The position numbers and the translations under genes are program-made. Shown piece by piece: positions 24,001 to 31,858 of a DNA stretch of 31,858 nucleotides (position 1 is the first letter of the stretch; each line of letters opens with the position of its first letter). Source of the stretch: Firmicutes bacterium UBA6132. Lineage in GTDB: Bacteria > Bacillota_A > Clostridia > Tissierellales > Sedimentibacteraceae. Location of the stretch: NCBI GenBank assembly GCA_002435835.1, contig DIVM01000275.1:1-31858 (forward strand). The letters run 5' to 3'. Under the pieces are notes generated by a model that saw only the letters and a list, made by a program, of their open reading frames with translations, searched no databases and was not told the origin of the DNA.

Positions 24001-25356
24001 TTAAATATATTCCTTTATACTAAGTTCATTTATTTTATTAAAAAGTTGTCTCCTGCTAATTCCCATTGCTATTGCAGCATGGGTAATATTATTACCACAG
24101 CTTTTTAAAACATTTTTAATATAATTAATTTCGAAATTATTTTTAGCTTGCTTGTATGGTATAATATTTTCTATATCTTCTTCCATACTTACTATATCTT
24201 TTTTATTAAATAGATTACCTTTTAATACTCCATTTCTTGACAAAACAACTAATCTTTCTATTATATTTTTTAACTCTCTAATATTTCCTGGGTAATCATA
24301 ATTTAATAAATTTGTTTTAGTTTCTTCATCCACTTCTTTTATTCCTTTTCCCATTTCTTTATTAAACATATTAATAAAAAAATTAATTAAATCGTCTATG
24401 TCTTCTTTTCTTTGTCTTAGGGGTGGGATATTTATTTCTATAGTATTTATTCTATATAATAGATCTTCTCTAAATTTATTAGAAGAAACCGATTTTTGTA
24501 TATCCTTGTTTGTAGCAGAAACTAATCTAAAATCAACTTCAATTAATTTATTAGAACCAATGCGCTCTATTTTTCTTGATTCTAAAACTCTTAATAATTT
24601 AACTTGTGTACTTTCATCCATGTCACCTATTTCATCAAGAAATACAGTACCTCCATTAGCTTCTTCCAATCTACCAATTCTAATTGATGTAGATCCTGTA
24701 AAAGCACCTTTTTCATGTCCGAAAAGTTCTGATTCAATTAAGTTATTAGAAAAATATTGACAATTAATTGGTATAAAAGGCATTGTTGCTCTATAACTTT
24801 TTTCATGAAGCATATTTGCTATAATTTCTTTTCCTACACCTGATTCTCCAGTAATAAGTATATTTGAGTTACTTTTAGCAACTGTATTTACAAGTTCATA
24901 TATTTCCTGCATTCTTTTGTTTTTACTTGAGTAAATATATTTATTTTTTTCATTATTTTTATTTATGTCATTTATATTTCTAAGAGAATATATCTTTTTT
25001 ACTTTATCAATTTCAAGTATTAACTCTTCAACATTATGACTTTTAATAAAATAACCAAAAGCTCCTATTTTCATAGTTTCAACCGCAGTCTCGATGCTTC
25101 CATAACCTGTTACCATTATTAATTCAATATTTTTATCTATTTCTTTTACTTGTTTTAAAAAACTAATCCCATTAATACCAGGCATCATAATATCACTTAT
25201 TATTAATGGATAAAAATCCTTATTAATTAGTTGTAAAGCTTCTTGGGCTGAAGAAGCTGTTTCAGTATAATATCCTTTTTTAGAAAGGAGCATTTTATAA
25301 GTTTCTCTATAATCAGAATCATCATCTACAATTAAAACTTTAAATAAACCAGCCAT
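24001..25356 (-). CDS. NtrC-family sigma-54 response regulator
   Basis: 451-residue activator that uses ATP to open sigma-54 promoters. Receiver domain 1-120 with DDD (11-13) and phospho-acceptor Asp55 in IISDIMMPG, and VTGYGS; AAA+ domain with Walker A GESGVGKE, the sigma-54 contact loop GAFTGS, Walker B FLDEIGDM and the arginine-finger area; C-terminal Fis-type helix-turn-helix ITHAAIAMGISRRQLFNKIN. The contact loop reads GAFTGS, not the usual GAFTGA; Ser occurs in other family members. Its ATG overlaps the kinase stop by one base. The adjacent sigma-54 promoter of the NhaC gene is the obvious target. Confidence 0.96.
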   Translation of the reverse strand: MAGLFKVLIVDDDSDYRETYKMLLSKKGYYTETASSAQEALQLINKDFYPLIISDIMMPGINGISFLKQVKEIDKNIELIMVTGYGSIETAVETMKIGAFGYFIKSHNVEELILEIDKVKKIYSLRNINDINKNNEKNKYIYSSKNKRMQEIYELVNTVAKSNSNILITGESGVGKEIIANMLHEKSYRATMPFIPINCQYFSNNLIESELFGHEKGAFTGSTSIRIGRLEEANGGTVFLDEIGDMDESTQVKLLRVLESRKIERIGSNKLIEVDFRLVSATNKDIQKSVSSNKFREDLLYRINTIEINIPPLRQRKEDIDDLINFFINMFNKEMGKGIKEVDEETKTNLLNYDYPGNIRELKNIIERLVVLSRNGVLKGNLFNKKDIVSMEEDIENIIPYKQAKNNFEINYIKNVLKSCGNNITHAAIAMGISRRQLFNKINELSIKEYI

Positions 25357-27314
25357 TATAAAACCTCCTTTTCAATAGGTAATATGATTTTGAACATAGT
25401 ACCTTTATTTAATTTACTTTTTACATCAATATATCCATTTAACTTTTGTACTTCTGAGTAAACAATATACAACCCAAGACCAGTACCTTTTCCTAATTCC
25501 TTTGTTGTAAAAAATGGATTAAACAAACTTTCCATATGTTTTTCTTCTATACCAATTCCATTATCTTCACAAATAAGTATGATATTGTTATTTTCTTTTA
25601 TAATATTTATTTTTAAATAACCACCGTAGTTTATAGCATCGATAGAATTTGAAACTAAATTTAATATAATGTGTTGTAAACTTTCAACATTTATTAAAAT
25701 TTTCTCTTCAATAAAACAATTTACTTCAATAATTATATTTTTCTTTTTTATTAAATCGCTATGAAGTTCTATTATATTAGATATAATTTTTTCTATAAAA
25801 ATTGATTCTTTTTTATTGCTCGATATTCTTGAGAAATTTAAAACGTTATCAATTATATTACTTGCTCTATTTATGCTATTATCAATAAAATTTAATGATT
25901 TTTTCATAGATTCATCTATTTTATCATTTAAGCTTAAAAGATAGCTTTGAGTTCTAATAATTCCTAATGGATTTCTTATTTCATGTGCCATACCTGCTGC
26001 TAATTGACCTACTGCCACCATTTTATTAGTTTGCAACATTTGATTTCTATTAATTTTATCAACAGTTATATTTCTAATTGTTATAATTATTGTTTTATTT
26101 AATTCTATTACAGGTTGAAAACTTATTTCGTATACTTCATTTTTAACCATTTTTTCTTGAGTTATTTTATTATTATTTTTTATCACTTCATCCAAAGTAT
26201 ATTCATAACATTCACTAAAAGAATTCTTCAAGTACTCATTGCAATTTTTTCCAATCGCCTCTTGCAGTGATATTCCTAAATACTTAACAAAAGCTTTATT
26301 TGCGTTAATGATCTTTTTATTTTCATCAATAACCACCATAAAATCATTGACACCATCAAATATATTTCTAAGTTCATTTCTGCTATATTCTAATTCTTGA
26401 GTTTTCAATTTTACTAATTTTTTTAATGAATGATTGTTAAGAACAATAAAAACGAACATTATTCCTATAATTATAACTGGAAAAGCTACAAACTTAAATA
26501 CATCATATATATTTATACTTTTTTTTAAAGGAGTGGATATTCCAAACCATTTTTGCTGAATTTTTTCAAGTTGCCCTTTGCGTTCAAGATTTTTAATTGC
26601 TTTATTTAGTATAGAAACTAATTCCGGTTTAGATTTTGGAACTGCAAAAACAACATCTTTTTCATACAATACCTTATTAAATAAATTTAGTTGAGAATTT
26701 CTATTTTGTTTTAATAAATAAAGTATAACAGGTTCATCACCTACTACAGCATCTACTTCCTTATTTAAAAGCATTAAAAAACCTTCTTCCACATTGTCAA
26801 CATATATTAATTCAGCATTGGGGTAATTAATTTGCAAATAGCTATTTGCATAATCCCCTTTTTCCGTAGCTATAGTAATACTATTTATATCTCTTAAGTT
26901 ACCAATGTTCTTATCTATAAACAGTAAAACTGTTCTTAAATTATAAATTGGATTTGTAAATAAATAATTTTTACCTCTTTCAGGACTTATAAACATGTCA
27001 CAAATTTGTGTACTACCTTCCGCTAAAGAACTCAATGCTTCTGACCACTGCATAGGAACTGTTTTTATATTTGTGCCTGTTTCTAAAGAAATTTGATTTA
27101 TTAAATCGACTACTACACCTTTATATTGATTATCTACATCATCAACAAAACGAAGTGGAGGTGCATTTTCATTAGCAGCATATATAATTTCCTTTTGACT
27201 TTTTAACCATTGTATTTCTTCATTTGTTAATTTATTTGAGTCTTCATATATAAAATTAAAAAATAAAACTATAATAACTACAATTAATATTAAAAATTCT
27301 TTTTTAAAATTCAT
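25356..27314 (-). CDS. BvgS-like histidine kinase with periplasmic-binding-protein sensor
   Basis: 652-residue sensor kinase. Membrane segment or signal (about 7-23), then an SBP_bac_3 domain (about 35-260) of the type that binds amino acids (LRFVDDVDNQYKGVVVDLI, MFISPERGKNYLFTNPIYNL), a second membrane segment near 270-292, a PAS domain (about 320-425), and the kinase core: H-box AHEIRNPLGIIRT (His near 443), N-box NLVSNSIDAI, G1 CEDNGIGIEE and G2 GKGTGLGLYIV. The extracellular binding domain fused to the kinase points to an amino acid or similar small ligand (family knowledge); the ligand itself is unknown. GGAGAG lies just before the ATG. Overlaps the regulator gene by one base. Confidence 0.95.
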   Translation of the reverse strand: MNFKKEFLILIVVIIVLFFNFIYEDSNKLTNEEIQWLKSQKEIIYAANENAPPLRFVDDVDNQYKGVVVDLINQISLETGTNIKTVPMQWSEALSSLAEGSTQICDMFISPERGKNYLFTNPIYNLRTVLLFIDKNIGNLRDINSITIATEKGDYANSYLQINYPNAELIYVDNVEEGFLMLLNKEVDAVVGDEPVILYLLKQNRNSQLNLFNKVLYEKDVVFAVPKSKPELVSILNKAIKNLERKGQLEKIQQKWFGISTPLKKSINIYDVFKFVAFPVIIIGIMFVFIVLNNHSLKKLVKLKTQELEYSRNELRNIFDGVNDFMVVIDENKKIINANKAFVKYLGISLQEAIGKNCNEYLKNSFSECYEYTLDEVIKNNNKITQEKMVKNEVYEISFQPVIELNKTIIITIRNITVDKINRNQMLQTNKMVAVGQLAAGMAHEIRNPLGIIRTQSYLLSLNDKIDESMKKSLNFIDNSINRASNIIDNVLNFSRISSNKKESIFIEKIISNIIELHSDLIKKKNIIIEVNCFIEEKILINVESLQHIILNLVSNSIDAINYGGYLKINIIKENNNIILICEDNGIGIEEKHMESLFNPFFTTKELGKGTGLGLYIVYSEVQKLNGYIDVKSKLNKGTMFKIILPIEKEVL

Positions 27315-27358
27315 GAGCTCTCCATAAAAGTTATTAAAATAAACTTTAAGTACACATA

Positions 27359-27387
27359 ATTATAATTGTCAAATTTAAATATTACAA
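27359..27387 (-). promoter_or_regulatory. SigA promoter of the kinase-regulator operon
   Basis: TTGTAA (27382-27387), 17 bases, TATAAT (27359-27364) on the minus strand, about 45 bases before the kinase start. Confidence 0.6.
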
Positions 27388-27458
27388 GTAAATTAATAAA
27401 GTTTACCACTTTTAAAATCGATATGTACTTGTACCACAGTTTTTGTATATAAGAATAA

Positions 27459-27480
27459 TGGACAGTTATAATACTGTCCA
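27459..27480 (-). terminator. Terminator after panD
   Basis: TGGACAGT-TATAAT-ACTGTCCA, an 8-bp perfect stem, with a moderately T-rich tail on the minus strand, 14 bases past the panD stop. Confidence 0.65.
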
Positions 27481-27493
27481 CCTTTCTTAAACT

Positions 27494-27880
27494 CTACATA
27501 CTCAATAAACCGTGTTTTTCATATGTTGTTATTTTTTCGATTTTATTTTTTTCATCTACAAAAATAACATTTGGCTTATGATTTTTTACTTCTTCTTCAT
27601 TCATAGTGCAATATGCCATAATAATTATTTTATCGTCAACCTGAACACACCTTGCTGCTGCACCATTTAAGCAAATCATGCCACTTCCTCGTTCTCCTGC
27701 AATCGTATAAGTTTCAAATCTGTTTCCATTATTAATATCAACAATATGAACTTTTTCATATTCATAAATTCCTGCTGCATCCAACAAATCCTCATCCACT
27801 GTAATGCTTCCCACATAATTTAGTTCAGCTTGAACAACAGTTGCTCTGTGTATTTTTCCTTTTAACATTGTTATTTTCAT
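27494..27880 (-). CDS. panD: Aspartate 1-decarboxylase
   Basis: Makes beta-alanine from aspartate for pantothenate synthesis. The 128-residue proenzyme carries the self-cleavage site YVG-SITVD, with Ser25 becoming the pyruvoyl cofactor, and [19 protein letters not shown] in the C-terminal barrel. Last gene of the pantothenate operon, 45 bases behind panC, with a terminator after it. Normal length for the family. Confidence 0.97.
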   Translation of the reverse strand: MKITMLKGKIHRATVVQAELNYVGSITVDEDLLDAAGIYEYEKVHIVDINNGNRFETYTIAGERGSGMICLNGAAARCVQVDDKIIIMAYCTMNEEEVKNHKPNVIFVDEKNKIEKITTYEKHGLLSM

Positions 27881-27925
27881 AATAGTATTTAATTCTCCTT
27901 TATTTGTTTAGTCACGGAAACCTTG

Positions 27926-28771
27926 TTACTTCGTAACAAAATTATCAATTAATCGAGTTTTTCCTATATATACAGCAATTGCTACCAAAACTGGTTTTTC
28001 TATTATTTCAACTCTTTTAAGAGTTTCTGCATCCACCAATTCTACATAATCAATTTTAGATAATGGTTCAGTATTAATTGTTTCTATAATTAATTTCAAT
28101 ATATTTTCTGCATCTTTTTCACCGTCCAATATCATTTTTTTAGCTTTTAATAATGAACTATTAAGAATCAATGCAGCCTTTCTTTCCTCTTTATTTAAAT
28201 AAGTATTTCTAGAGCTTTTTGCCAAACCATCTTCTTCACGAACTATGGGACATCCTATTATTTCTATGTCAACATTCAAATCCCTTACCATTTGTTTTAT
28301 TACTGCAAGCTGTTGTGCATCCTTTTGTCCAAAATAAGCTTTGTCTGGCTGAACAATATTGAATAATTTAGAAACAACTGTGCATACTCCTCTGAAATGT
28401 ATTGGTCGGCTTTTACCACAAAGACCTTCTGTAAGACCTGTCATATCAACAAATGAGCAAAAATCTTCAGAATACATTTCAGAAGACGCAGGATGAAAAA
28501 TCAAATTAGCTCCATTATTTTGGCATACTTTTGAGTCATGCTCGAAATCTCTGGGATAACTGCTTAAATCTTCTGTTGGACCAAACTGCATTGGATTAAC
28601 AAAAATACTAACAACTACTCGATCATTTTCACTAGCAGCATTTATTATTAGACTTTTATGCCCTTCATGAAGATATCCCATAGTTGGCACAAATCCTACG
28701 CTTAAACCTTGCTTTTTCCATCGCTTAACTATTTCTCTAACTTCTTTAATTGTTTTTGCTACCTGCATCAT
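27926..28771 (-). CDS. panC: Pantothenate synthetase
   Basis: ATP-dependent ligase joining pantoate and beta-alanine. 281 residues. The nucleotidyltransferase HIGH-type motif is GYLHEGHKSLI (after FVPTM), the pantoate site is FVNPMQFGPTEDLSSYPRD, FGQKDAQQLAVIK is present, and the KSSRN loop replaces KMSKS. The start overlaps the panB stop (TAATG), which means translational coupling. Confidence 0.97.
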   Translation of the reverse strand: MMQVAKTIKEVREIVKRWKKQGLSVGFVPTMGYLHEGHKSLIINAASENDRVVVSIFVNPMQFGPTEDLSSYPRDFEHDSKVCQNNGANLIFHPASSEMYSEDFCSFVDMTGLTEGLCGKSRPIHFRGVCTVVSKLFNIVQPDKAYFGQKDAQQLAVIKQMVRDLNVDIEIIGCPIVREEDGLAKSSRNTYLNKEERKAALILNSSLLKAKKMILDGEKDAENILKLIIETINTEPLSKIDYVELVDAETLKRVEIIEKPVLVAIAVYIGKTRLIDNFVTK

Positions 28772-29610
28772 TATTCTCCACTTCCATATAATTTTTGGAT
28801 TATCTCATTCGAAATTGAAAAATTATGTTCTGGGCCAGGAAATATTCCATTTTTAACATCTTCTTGATAACTTAAAAAAGCTTCTTTCATTTGATCTCCT
28901 ATATTTGCATAGCGCTTAACAAATTTAGGAGTAAAGTTAGAAAACATTCCTAACATATCTTGGTATACTAATACTTGTCCGTCACATACTTTACCAGCTC
29001 CTATTCCAATGGTAGGAATGGAAATTGATTTAGTTATTATTTCAGCTAATTTTTCAGGTATGCATTCAAGTGTAACAGCAAATGCTCCAGCTTGTTCAAC
29101 AGCCTTAGAAGCATCAATTATTTTTTTAGCAGCATCCATATCTTTACCTTGAACTTTAAATCCACCAAAAGCATTTATAGACTGAGGGGTCAGTCCTAAA
29201 TGAGCCATTACAGGAATTGAAGAATCCACAATAGCTTTTATTTGCTTACACACTTCTTCCCCACCTTCAAGCTTCACAGCATGAGCACGTCCTTCCTTTA
29301 TTAAACGTCCTGCATTTACTACAGCATCATAAACTGATGTTTGATATGACATGAACGGCATATCAGCTATTATTAAAGCATTTTTTGATCCTCTTGCAAC
29401 TGCTTTTGTGTGATGAATCATGTCTTCCATAGTAACAGAAAGTGTATCTTCATAGCCTAACATGACCATACCCAGGGAATCCCCTACTAATATCGAATTA
29501 ATGCCTGTATCGTCAACAAGTTTTGCAATTGAATAATCATATGCTGTTAGCATTGTAAGTTTTTTATTTTCTTGTTTTGCATTTTTAAATGTTAAAACTG
29601 TGTTTTTCAT
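28771..29610 (-). CDS. panB: 3-methyl-2-oxobutanoate hydroxymethyltransferase
   Basis: First committed step of pantothenate synthesis: adds a hydroxymethyl group to ketoisovalerate using methylene-tetrahydrofolate. 279 residues. Features: [34 protein letters not shown] (metal-binding DSLG), [19 protein letters not shown] and [21 protein letters not shown]. Its ATG overlaps the end of the upstream gene by 4 bases, and a GGGG site precedes it. Confidence 0.97.
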   Translation of the reverse strand: MKNTVLTFKNAKQENKKLTMLTAYDYSIAKLVDDTGINSILVGDSLGMVMLGYEDTLSVTMEDMIHHTKAVARGSKNALIIADMPFMSYQTSVYDAVVNAGRLIKEGRAHAVKLEGGEEVCKQIKAIVDSSIPVMAHLGLTPQSINAFGGFKVQGKDMDAAKKIIDASKAVEQAGAFAVTLECIPEKLAEIITKSISIPTIGIGAGKVCDGQVLVYQDMLGMFSNFTPKFVKRYANIGDQMKEAFLSYQEDVKNGIFPGPEHNFSISNEIIQKLYGSGE

Positions 29611-30461
29611 TGTTTACCCCATTTTTTCAATTGATTTTTTAATAATTCATAATTTCTTTCAGGATTTTTTTTTGATGCGATTTCAATAAGTTTTTTAGAT
29701 AGCAAAATATAAAGCTCTTTTTCATTTTCAGGCATAGATTGTAAATGCCCTTCAATAGTCCCCATGTCTGAGCGTTCAATAGGTCCTGTAAGAGAAAATG
29801 TTGTGCCCTGTTTTATTATATTTTGAACATTTCCAATCAATAACGGATTTAATGCTTTTGCTGCACCTTGTTCATCAAAGCCACAGGAAATTAACAAATC
29901 TATTCCTGTTTGCATAAGCGCAACAACAAAATTGCTCGCAAAAACAGCCGCACTATGATAGATGGGCTTATTAACAGAACTTATGACTTGTACTGGATTT
30001 CCCAATTTTTCTAAAAAAAGTTGCATTTCCGTAAGTCGTTCTTCTGAACCTTCCAATGTAAAAAAAGCACCTGAAATCTCTTTGTATGAATTCAGTTTGT
30101 CACTGATTGCAAAGAGTGGGTGGATAGAGTATCCATAGCATTGATGAATATCAATATTTGAAAAAACTGCTGATGACAATGAACCACTACAGTGGCATAT
30201 TATTTTATTTTTAATAGGCAATTTTCGAATGCAATCCCATACTTCCTTTATTGTTCCGTCAGGAACAGTAAGAAATAGAGTATCACTTTCCTCTACAATG
30301 CTTTTTAAATCTTTAAAGCATTTTGTGTTTGTAAATTCTGCTACCTGTATTGTTGAATTAAAATTTTTGCTGTAATATCCTATAACATTTAAATTATGTT
30401 TACAAAAATATTTGCCAAGGGTAAACCCAGCTTTTCCAGCTCCAATAAATCCAATTTTCAT
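29607..30461 (-). CDS. Rossmann/DUF2520 oxidoreductase, probable PanG-type ketopantoate reductase
   Basis: 284 residues from the ATG at 30459-30461, chosen because AAGGAGGTG precedes it. An N-terminal Rossmann fold opens with [19 protein letters not shown], and VPDGTI and HCSGSLSS are typical of this family. The C-terminal DUF2520 domain includes [14 protein letters not shown], the [10 protein letters not shown] stretch and [15 protein letters not shown]. It is fused by a 4-base overlap to panB, and no panE or ilvC-type gene is in the operon. DUF2520 proteins in pan operons have been shown, as PanG in Francisella, to reduce ketopantoate to pantoate, which fits the missing step here. The function is inferred from family and position. 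Confidence 0.82.
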   Translation of the reverse strand: MKIGFIGAGKAGFTLGKYFCKHNLNVIGYYSKNFNSTIQVAEFTNTKCFKDLKSIVEESDTLFLTVPDGTIKEVWDCIRKLPIKNKIICHCSGSLSSAVFSNIDIHQCYGYSIHPLFAISDKLNSYKEISGAFFTLEGSEERLTEMQLFLEKLGNPVQVISSVNKPIYHSAAVFASNFVVALMQTGIDLLISCGFDEQGAAKALNPLLIGNVQNIIKQGTTFSLTGPIERSDMGTIEGHLQSMPENEKELYILLSKKLIEIASKKNPERNYELLKNQLKKWGKQ

Positions 30462-30470
30462 AAATATCAC

Positions 30471-30583
30471 CTCCTTAATCAGAGGAGACACTCCCTGGTC
30501 CCATTCCTTAATGGATATAAGCCATTTAACCATATTAAAAATAAATAAATCATAGTATAAGGTGCAGTTTCTTATGAATACTA
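30471..30583 (-). promoter_or_regulatory. Structured leader of the panG-panBCD operon, candidate regulatory RNA
   Basis: The leader of about 125 nt contains a stable hairpin (30553-30583: UAGU..AUAAG with CUUAU-ACUA), then AAUGG (30522-30526), CCAUU (30510-30514) and AAUGG (30501-30505), so CCAUU can pair with either copy. Next come GGGAG (30491-30495), CUCC (30484-30487) and the ribosome site AGGAG (30471-30475), so CUCC can pair with GGGAG or cover the ribosome site. Such mutually exclusive pairings are typical of translational riboswitches. The pan RNA motif described upstream of pantothenate operons in Firmicutes is a candidate identity, not confirmed. Confidence 0.5.
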
Positions 30584-30592
30584 CCCAACGAC

Positions 30593-30621
30593 AATATAAC
30601 ATATTTTTTTATAATTGTAAA
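30593..30621 (-). promoter_or_regulatory. SigA promoter of the pantothenate operon
   Basis: TTTACA (30616-30621), 17 bases, TATATT (30593-30598) on the minus strand. It places the transcript start about 125 bases before the panG-like start codon. Confidence 0.6.
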
Positions 30622-30644
30622 TGTTTTCTGAATATAAAAACAAA

Positions 30645-30662
30645 AGGGCGCATAAACGCCCT
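30645..30662 (-). terminator. Terminator after tlp
   Basis: AGGGCG-CATAAA-CGCCCT, a 6-bp GC-rich stem followed on the minus strand by TTTTGTTTTT. 10 bases past the tlp stop. Confidence 0.8.
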
Positions 30663-30671
30663 AATTAATTA

Positions 30672-30896
30672 CTATTTATAATTATTTTTTCTATCCCTTG
30701 CTTCGTCTTTAATTTCTTCTTTCATGTTTTGAAGCGATTGTTCTCTTCTTTCATTTTTAGCTTCTAATTCTCTTTTTTGTGTAGGATCATCTACTAATTT
30801 AATTTTATCTTTTGTTTCTCTGTAATTAGCAATTGTATTGTCTATATTATTTTGAATTCTTGCTACATTATCTTTTCTGTTATCAGGTTTTGCCAT
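30672..30896 (-). CDS. tlp: Small acid-soluble spore protein Tlp
   Basis: 74-residue, highly charged forespore protein of the Tlp family. It shows the family pattern KPDNRKDNVARIQNNIDNTI, followed by an acid/basic helical region (ETKDKIKLVDDPTQKRELEA) and the C-terminal KEEIKDEARDR. AAGGAG precedes the ATG. Single gene between terminators. It should be transcribed by SigG late in sporulation, but I could not find a convincing SigG promoter in the AT-rich upstream region. Confidence 0.88.
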   Translation of the reverse strand: MAKPDNRKDNVARIQNNIDNTIANYRETKDKIKLVDDPTQKRELEAKNERREQSLQNMKEEIKDEARDRKNNYK

Positions 30897-31031
30897 AATA
30901 TTTCTCCTTGTAAATTATTATTAAATTAAAATTAATTTAACATAAATATTATAACTCAATTAATTTCATATATACTTTTAAAAAATGCTAAAAATAAAGC
31001 ATAAAAGGAAATAATTTAATTTTAAAATAAA

Positions 31032-31062
31032 AAACAGCAAATTTATTAAAAATTTGCTGTTT
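31032..31062 (-). terminator. Terminator after the acetate/succinate transporter gene
   Basis: AAACAGCAAATTT (31032-31044) pairs perfectly with AAATTTGCTGTTT (31050-31062), 13 bp, followed on the minus strand by TTTATTTT. Confidence 0.88.
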
Positions 31063-31078
31063 AAATTCTATATTCTAA

Positions 31079-31639
31079 TTATAATGGCATTATTGTTTTT
31101 TTATATTCATTATTAACAACTTGCGCTACTGAATTATATATTGCTGATAATCCACAGAAAATCCCTACATATCCAGCTGTAATTTTTAAACTGTGATTAC
31201 CTGTAAAATCTGCTATTGCTAAAAGGAAAAATAATGCAACTAAAGATAAAAATACTATTTGTATTCCTCTGCCATGCTTTAATGTTCCTATAAACATAAA
31301 TACGGAGAAAATTCCCCAAAGTAATAAATAAAATCCCATGCTTATTTCATCAGCAGGTTTTATTCCTTCAAATGGGTTAATCCAAATCAAAATAAGTGAC
31401 AACCAGAAAAATCCATATGCAGTAAATGCAGTAGCTCCAAATGTGTTATTTTTTTTAAATTCCATAATTCCTGCTATAATTTGCGCTGATCCACCTAATG
31501 CAAATCCCATTGCTACTATTACAATAGAAAGTGGGATAATATTTGCATTATGCAAATTTAAAAGTACAGTTGTCAATCCAAAACCTAAAAGTCCTAATGG
31601 GGACGGGTTAGCAATTGTTGATACTTGTTTTTCGTTCAT
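31079..31639 (-). CDS. GPR1/FUN34/YaaH (SatP) family acetate/succinate transporter
   Basis: 186-residue membrane protein with six membrane segments. The AceTr signature NPSPLGLLGFGLTTVLLNLH starts helix 1, followed by GGSAQIIAGIMEFKKNNTFG and TAYGFFWLS, both characteristic. Members move acetate, propionate or succinate across the membrane with protons, which fits a fermentative anaerobe. GGAGG precedes the ATG. Single gene with its own promoter and terminator. Confidence 0.93.
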   Translation of the reverse strand: MNEKQVSTIANPSPLGLLGFGLTTVLLNLHNANIIPLSIVIVAMGFALGGSAQIIAGIMEFKKNNTFGATAFTAYGFFWLSLILIWINPFEGIKPADEISMGFYLLLWGIFSVFMFIGTLKHGRGIQIVFLSLVALFFLLAIADFTGNHSLKITAGYVGIFCGLSAIYNSVAQVVNNEYKKTIMPL

Positions 31640-31676
31640 GTTTCCTCCAAAAATTTATAAGTTCAAAACCTTTCAT

Positions 31677-31705
31677 ATATTAGCATATTAAAATTACAAA
31701 TGCAA
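31677..31705 (-). promoter_or_regulatory. Promoter of the acetate/succinate transporter gene
   Basis: TTGCAT (31700-31705), 17 bases, TGC-TAATAT (-10 at 31677-31682) on the minus strand. The extended -10 helps an imperfect box. Confidence 0.45.
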
Positions 31706-31773
31706 GCTATAAATTTATAAATATATAAAAAATATTATGTATATTAATGAATTTTTTACTATAAATATTTTCC

Positions 31774-31802
31774 TTTACAATTCTCATATTTGAAGTTATA
31801 AT
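31774..31802 (+). promoter_or_regulatory. Plus-strand promoter at the right edge of the window
   Basis: TTTACA (31774-31779), 17 bases, TATAAT (31797-31802). No gene starts before the window end; the last bases include GTGGGAGAGAGATCAT, purine-rich, which could be a leader or a ribosome site. Confidence 0.6.
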
Positions 31803-31858
31803 GTACATCGTTAAAATAATTTAATAATTTCGAATGAAGATAGTGGGAGAGAGATCAT

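Noticed and set aside
27425..27434. 10-bp palindrome GTACTTGTAC between the pan and kinase genes as an operator
   Set aside because: Short and single; nothing links it to a promoter box.
30471..30583. T-box leader upstream of the pantothenate operon
   Set aside because: No TGGNACC-type T-box sequence of the right form and no specifier stem could be found; GGGACC is present but not in the conserved context.
30897..31000. SigG promoter for tlp
   Set aside because: Only weak AT-rich matches to both boxes; not better than chance.
31590..31610. GGGGACGGGT word in the transporter gene as a second copy of the palindromic repeat
   Set aside because: It lies in conserved coding sequence of the NPSPLG motif and lacks the mirrored partner.

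Overview
The window is AT-rich DNA, mostly coded on the minus strand, from an endospore-forming, apparently motile, anaerobic low-GC Bacillota, most likely a member of the Clostridia that ferments amino acids. Sporulation is shown by yabP, yabQ, spoIIE and tlp, and by SigE-like and Spo0A-type promoter sequences. Motility is suggested by a chemoreceptor behind a SigD (sigma-28) promoter. Anaerobic energy metabolism is suggested by a methylmalonyl-CoA mutase, a secreted FMN/FAD fumarate-reductase-type lipoprotein, two membrane Fe-S proteins and a Na+/H+ antiporter-type carrier. The genus cannot be fixed from the sequence alone.

Region 1 (1-8.9 kb, all minus). The window opens with the N-terminal part of a methylmalonyl-CoA mutase. 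Then comes the conserved Firmicutes block yabP-yabQ-divIC-spoIIE-tilS-hpt-ftsH, listed in transcription order. SpoIIE is unusually short, and a REP/MITE-like palindromic repeat lies directly behind its stop codon.

Region 2 (8.9-18.2 kb). A TetR regulator (plus strand) converges on a covalent-FMN/FAD reductase lipoprotein that has a consensus SigA promoter. Next are an Ldh-family dehydrogenase, a VanZ-like protein, and a secreted stalk-domain protein controlled by a clear cyclic-di-GMP-I riboswitch with its own terminator and a consensus promoter. A NapH-like polyferredoxin and a dCache chemoreceptor with a SigD promoter follow.

Region 3 (18.4-27.4 kb). This holds a flavin reductase, a DUF1540 protein, a D-aminoacylase-type amidohydrolase, a small membrane Fe-S protein and an unidentified membrane protein. 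It ends with a three-gene regulatory unit: a BvgS-like histidine kinase with a periplasmic-binding-protein sensor, an NtrC-type response regulator, and an NhaC-family antiporter behind a near-consensus sigma-54 promoter.

Region 4 (27.5-31.9 kb). A pantothenate operon is transcribed panG-like > panB > panC > panD. Its roughly 125-nt leader contains nested, mutually exclusive hairpins that could hide the Shine-Dalgarno sequence. The spore protein gene tlp and an acetate/succinate transporter follow. A plus-strand promoter at the right edge starts a transcript that leaves the window.

The most interesting signals are the panG leader, the sigma-54/NtrC/BvgS-like/NhaC unit, the c-di-GMP riboswitch on a repeat-containing surface protein, the shortened SpoIIE with its adjacent repeat, and a TTGCAATAA motif that recurs upstream of four minus-strand genes. 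No CRISPR array, rRNA, tRNA, prophage or intact transposase was seen. All statements come from reading the sequence; no database search was run.
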